A stretch of DNA of 64,000 bases, from assembly GCA_031761405.1 (NCBI GenBank), contig JASEVX010000003.1, positions 148,524,555 to 148,588,554 on the forward strand. Reading direction: 5' to 3'. Below are positions 63,828-64,000 of the stretch, one piece after another. The notes under the pieces were generated by a model that saw only the letters and a program-made list of their open reading frames with translations, ran no database searches and was not told the origin of the DNA. Each line of letters opens with the position of its first letter. Positions within the stretch are counted from its first letter, which is position 1. A program made the translations under genes and the position numbers. The DNA is from Serripes groenlandicus. Taxonomy: Eukaryota > Mollusca > Bivalvia > Cardiida > Cardiidae.

Positions 63828-64000
63828 CAAAGAATCATATTCCAATAATAGTGACAGTTAAATAAGTTCATTGTTATTGGTCAAGAGTTCTCCACTGGAT
63901 TGTTATTAACACATTTCATTTTCGCCAGTGTTTAAATGTGCGGATGCGAGACGAATAACTGATACAGAGGCAATAAGGGGCTAATGGTTGCAGCAAAGTA
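63828..64000. other. 3' flank of the small gene
   Basis: No clear AATAAA in the first 100 bp. TTAAATAAGTTC at about 63857 is the nearest A-rich word. Nothing else recognised before the window ends. Confidence 0.35.

Overview
This window looks like repeat-dominated nuclear DNA of a mollusc, most likely a bivalve. The evidence is AT-rich intergenic sequence, spliced-gene signals, tRNA-derived SINEs with a GTTTAACGCC-type tail, DIRS-class retroelement debris, and many interspersed units of the type described as pearl/HINE elements in oysters and clams. The species cannot be fixed from the sequence alone. There is no prokaryotic gene organisation. The only good candidate for a cellular gene is a small two-exon gene at the right edge (coding exons 60801-60878 and 63666-63827, 79 residues). 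Nearly everything else is mobile DNA or its remains.

Layout. 1-16.9 kb: foldback MITEs with TTAA ends (here MITE-A) interleaved with tandem-repeat mobile elements (here 'armed' elements), including arrays at 3.9-5.8, 11.6-12.8 and 14.4-15.6 kb. 16,982-23,534: one complete-ended but coding-dead DIRS-like retrotransposon on the minus strand, with inverted terminal repeats, an internal complementary region, gag, reverse transcriptase and a tyrosine-recombinase scrap. 23.5-28.1 kb: more armed elements and a SINE. 28-33 kb: MITE-A copies and remnants, one carrying a nested CCATGG-rich palindromic element. 33.4-43.97 kb: dense nested armed elements. 44-50.6 kb: SINEs, a 1.8-kb TIR element (45,713-47,513), more armed elements and sequence I cannot identify. 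50.8-51.9 kb: a palindromic satellite. 52-54.4 kb: low-repeat sequence with one unidentified ORF. 54.7-60.7 kb: MITE-A copies, a second CCATGG-type nested element and a reverse-strand armed element. 60.7-64 kb: the small gene, whose intron holds MITE-A copies, a 40-bp tandem repeat and an armed element.

Main pattern. At least nine families share one plan: an ACAAGA(G) head, an 8-11 bp arm, a 150-180 bp unit in tandem, a GAC/GCC-rich microsatellite linker, a small hairpin, the arm in inverse complement, and a short A-rich end. The arm sequence differs between families, and the same arms are found around different tandem cores, so arms and cores behave as exchangeable modules. The plan fits non-autonomous Helentron-type (HINE) elements, but no Rep/helicase gene lies in the window. 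MITE-A (TTAA duplication, CCCTTTCCC ends) is the other dominant component and repeatedly hosts nested insertions.
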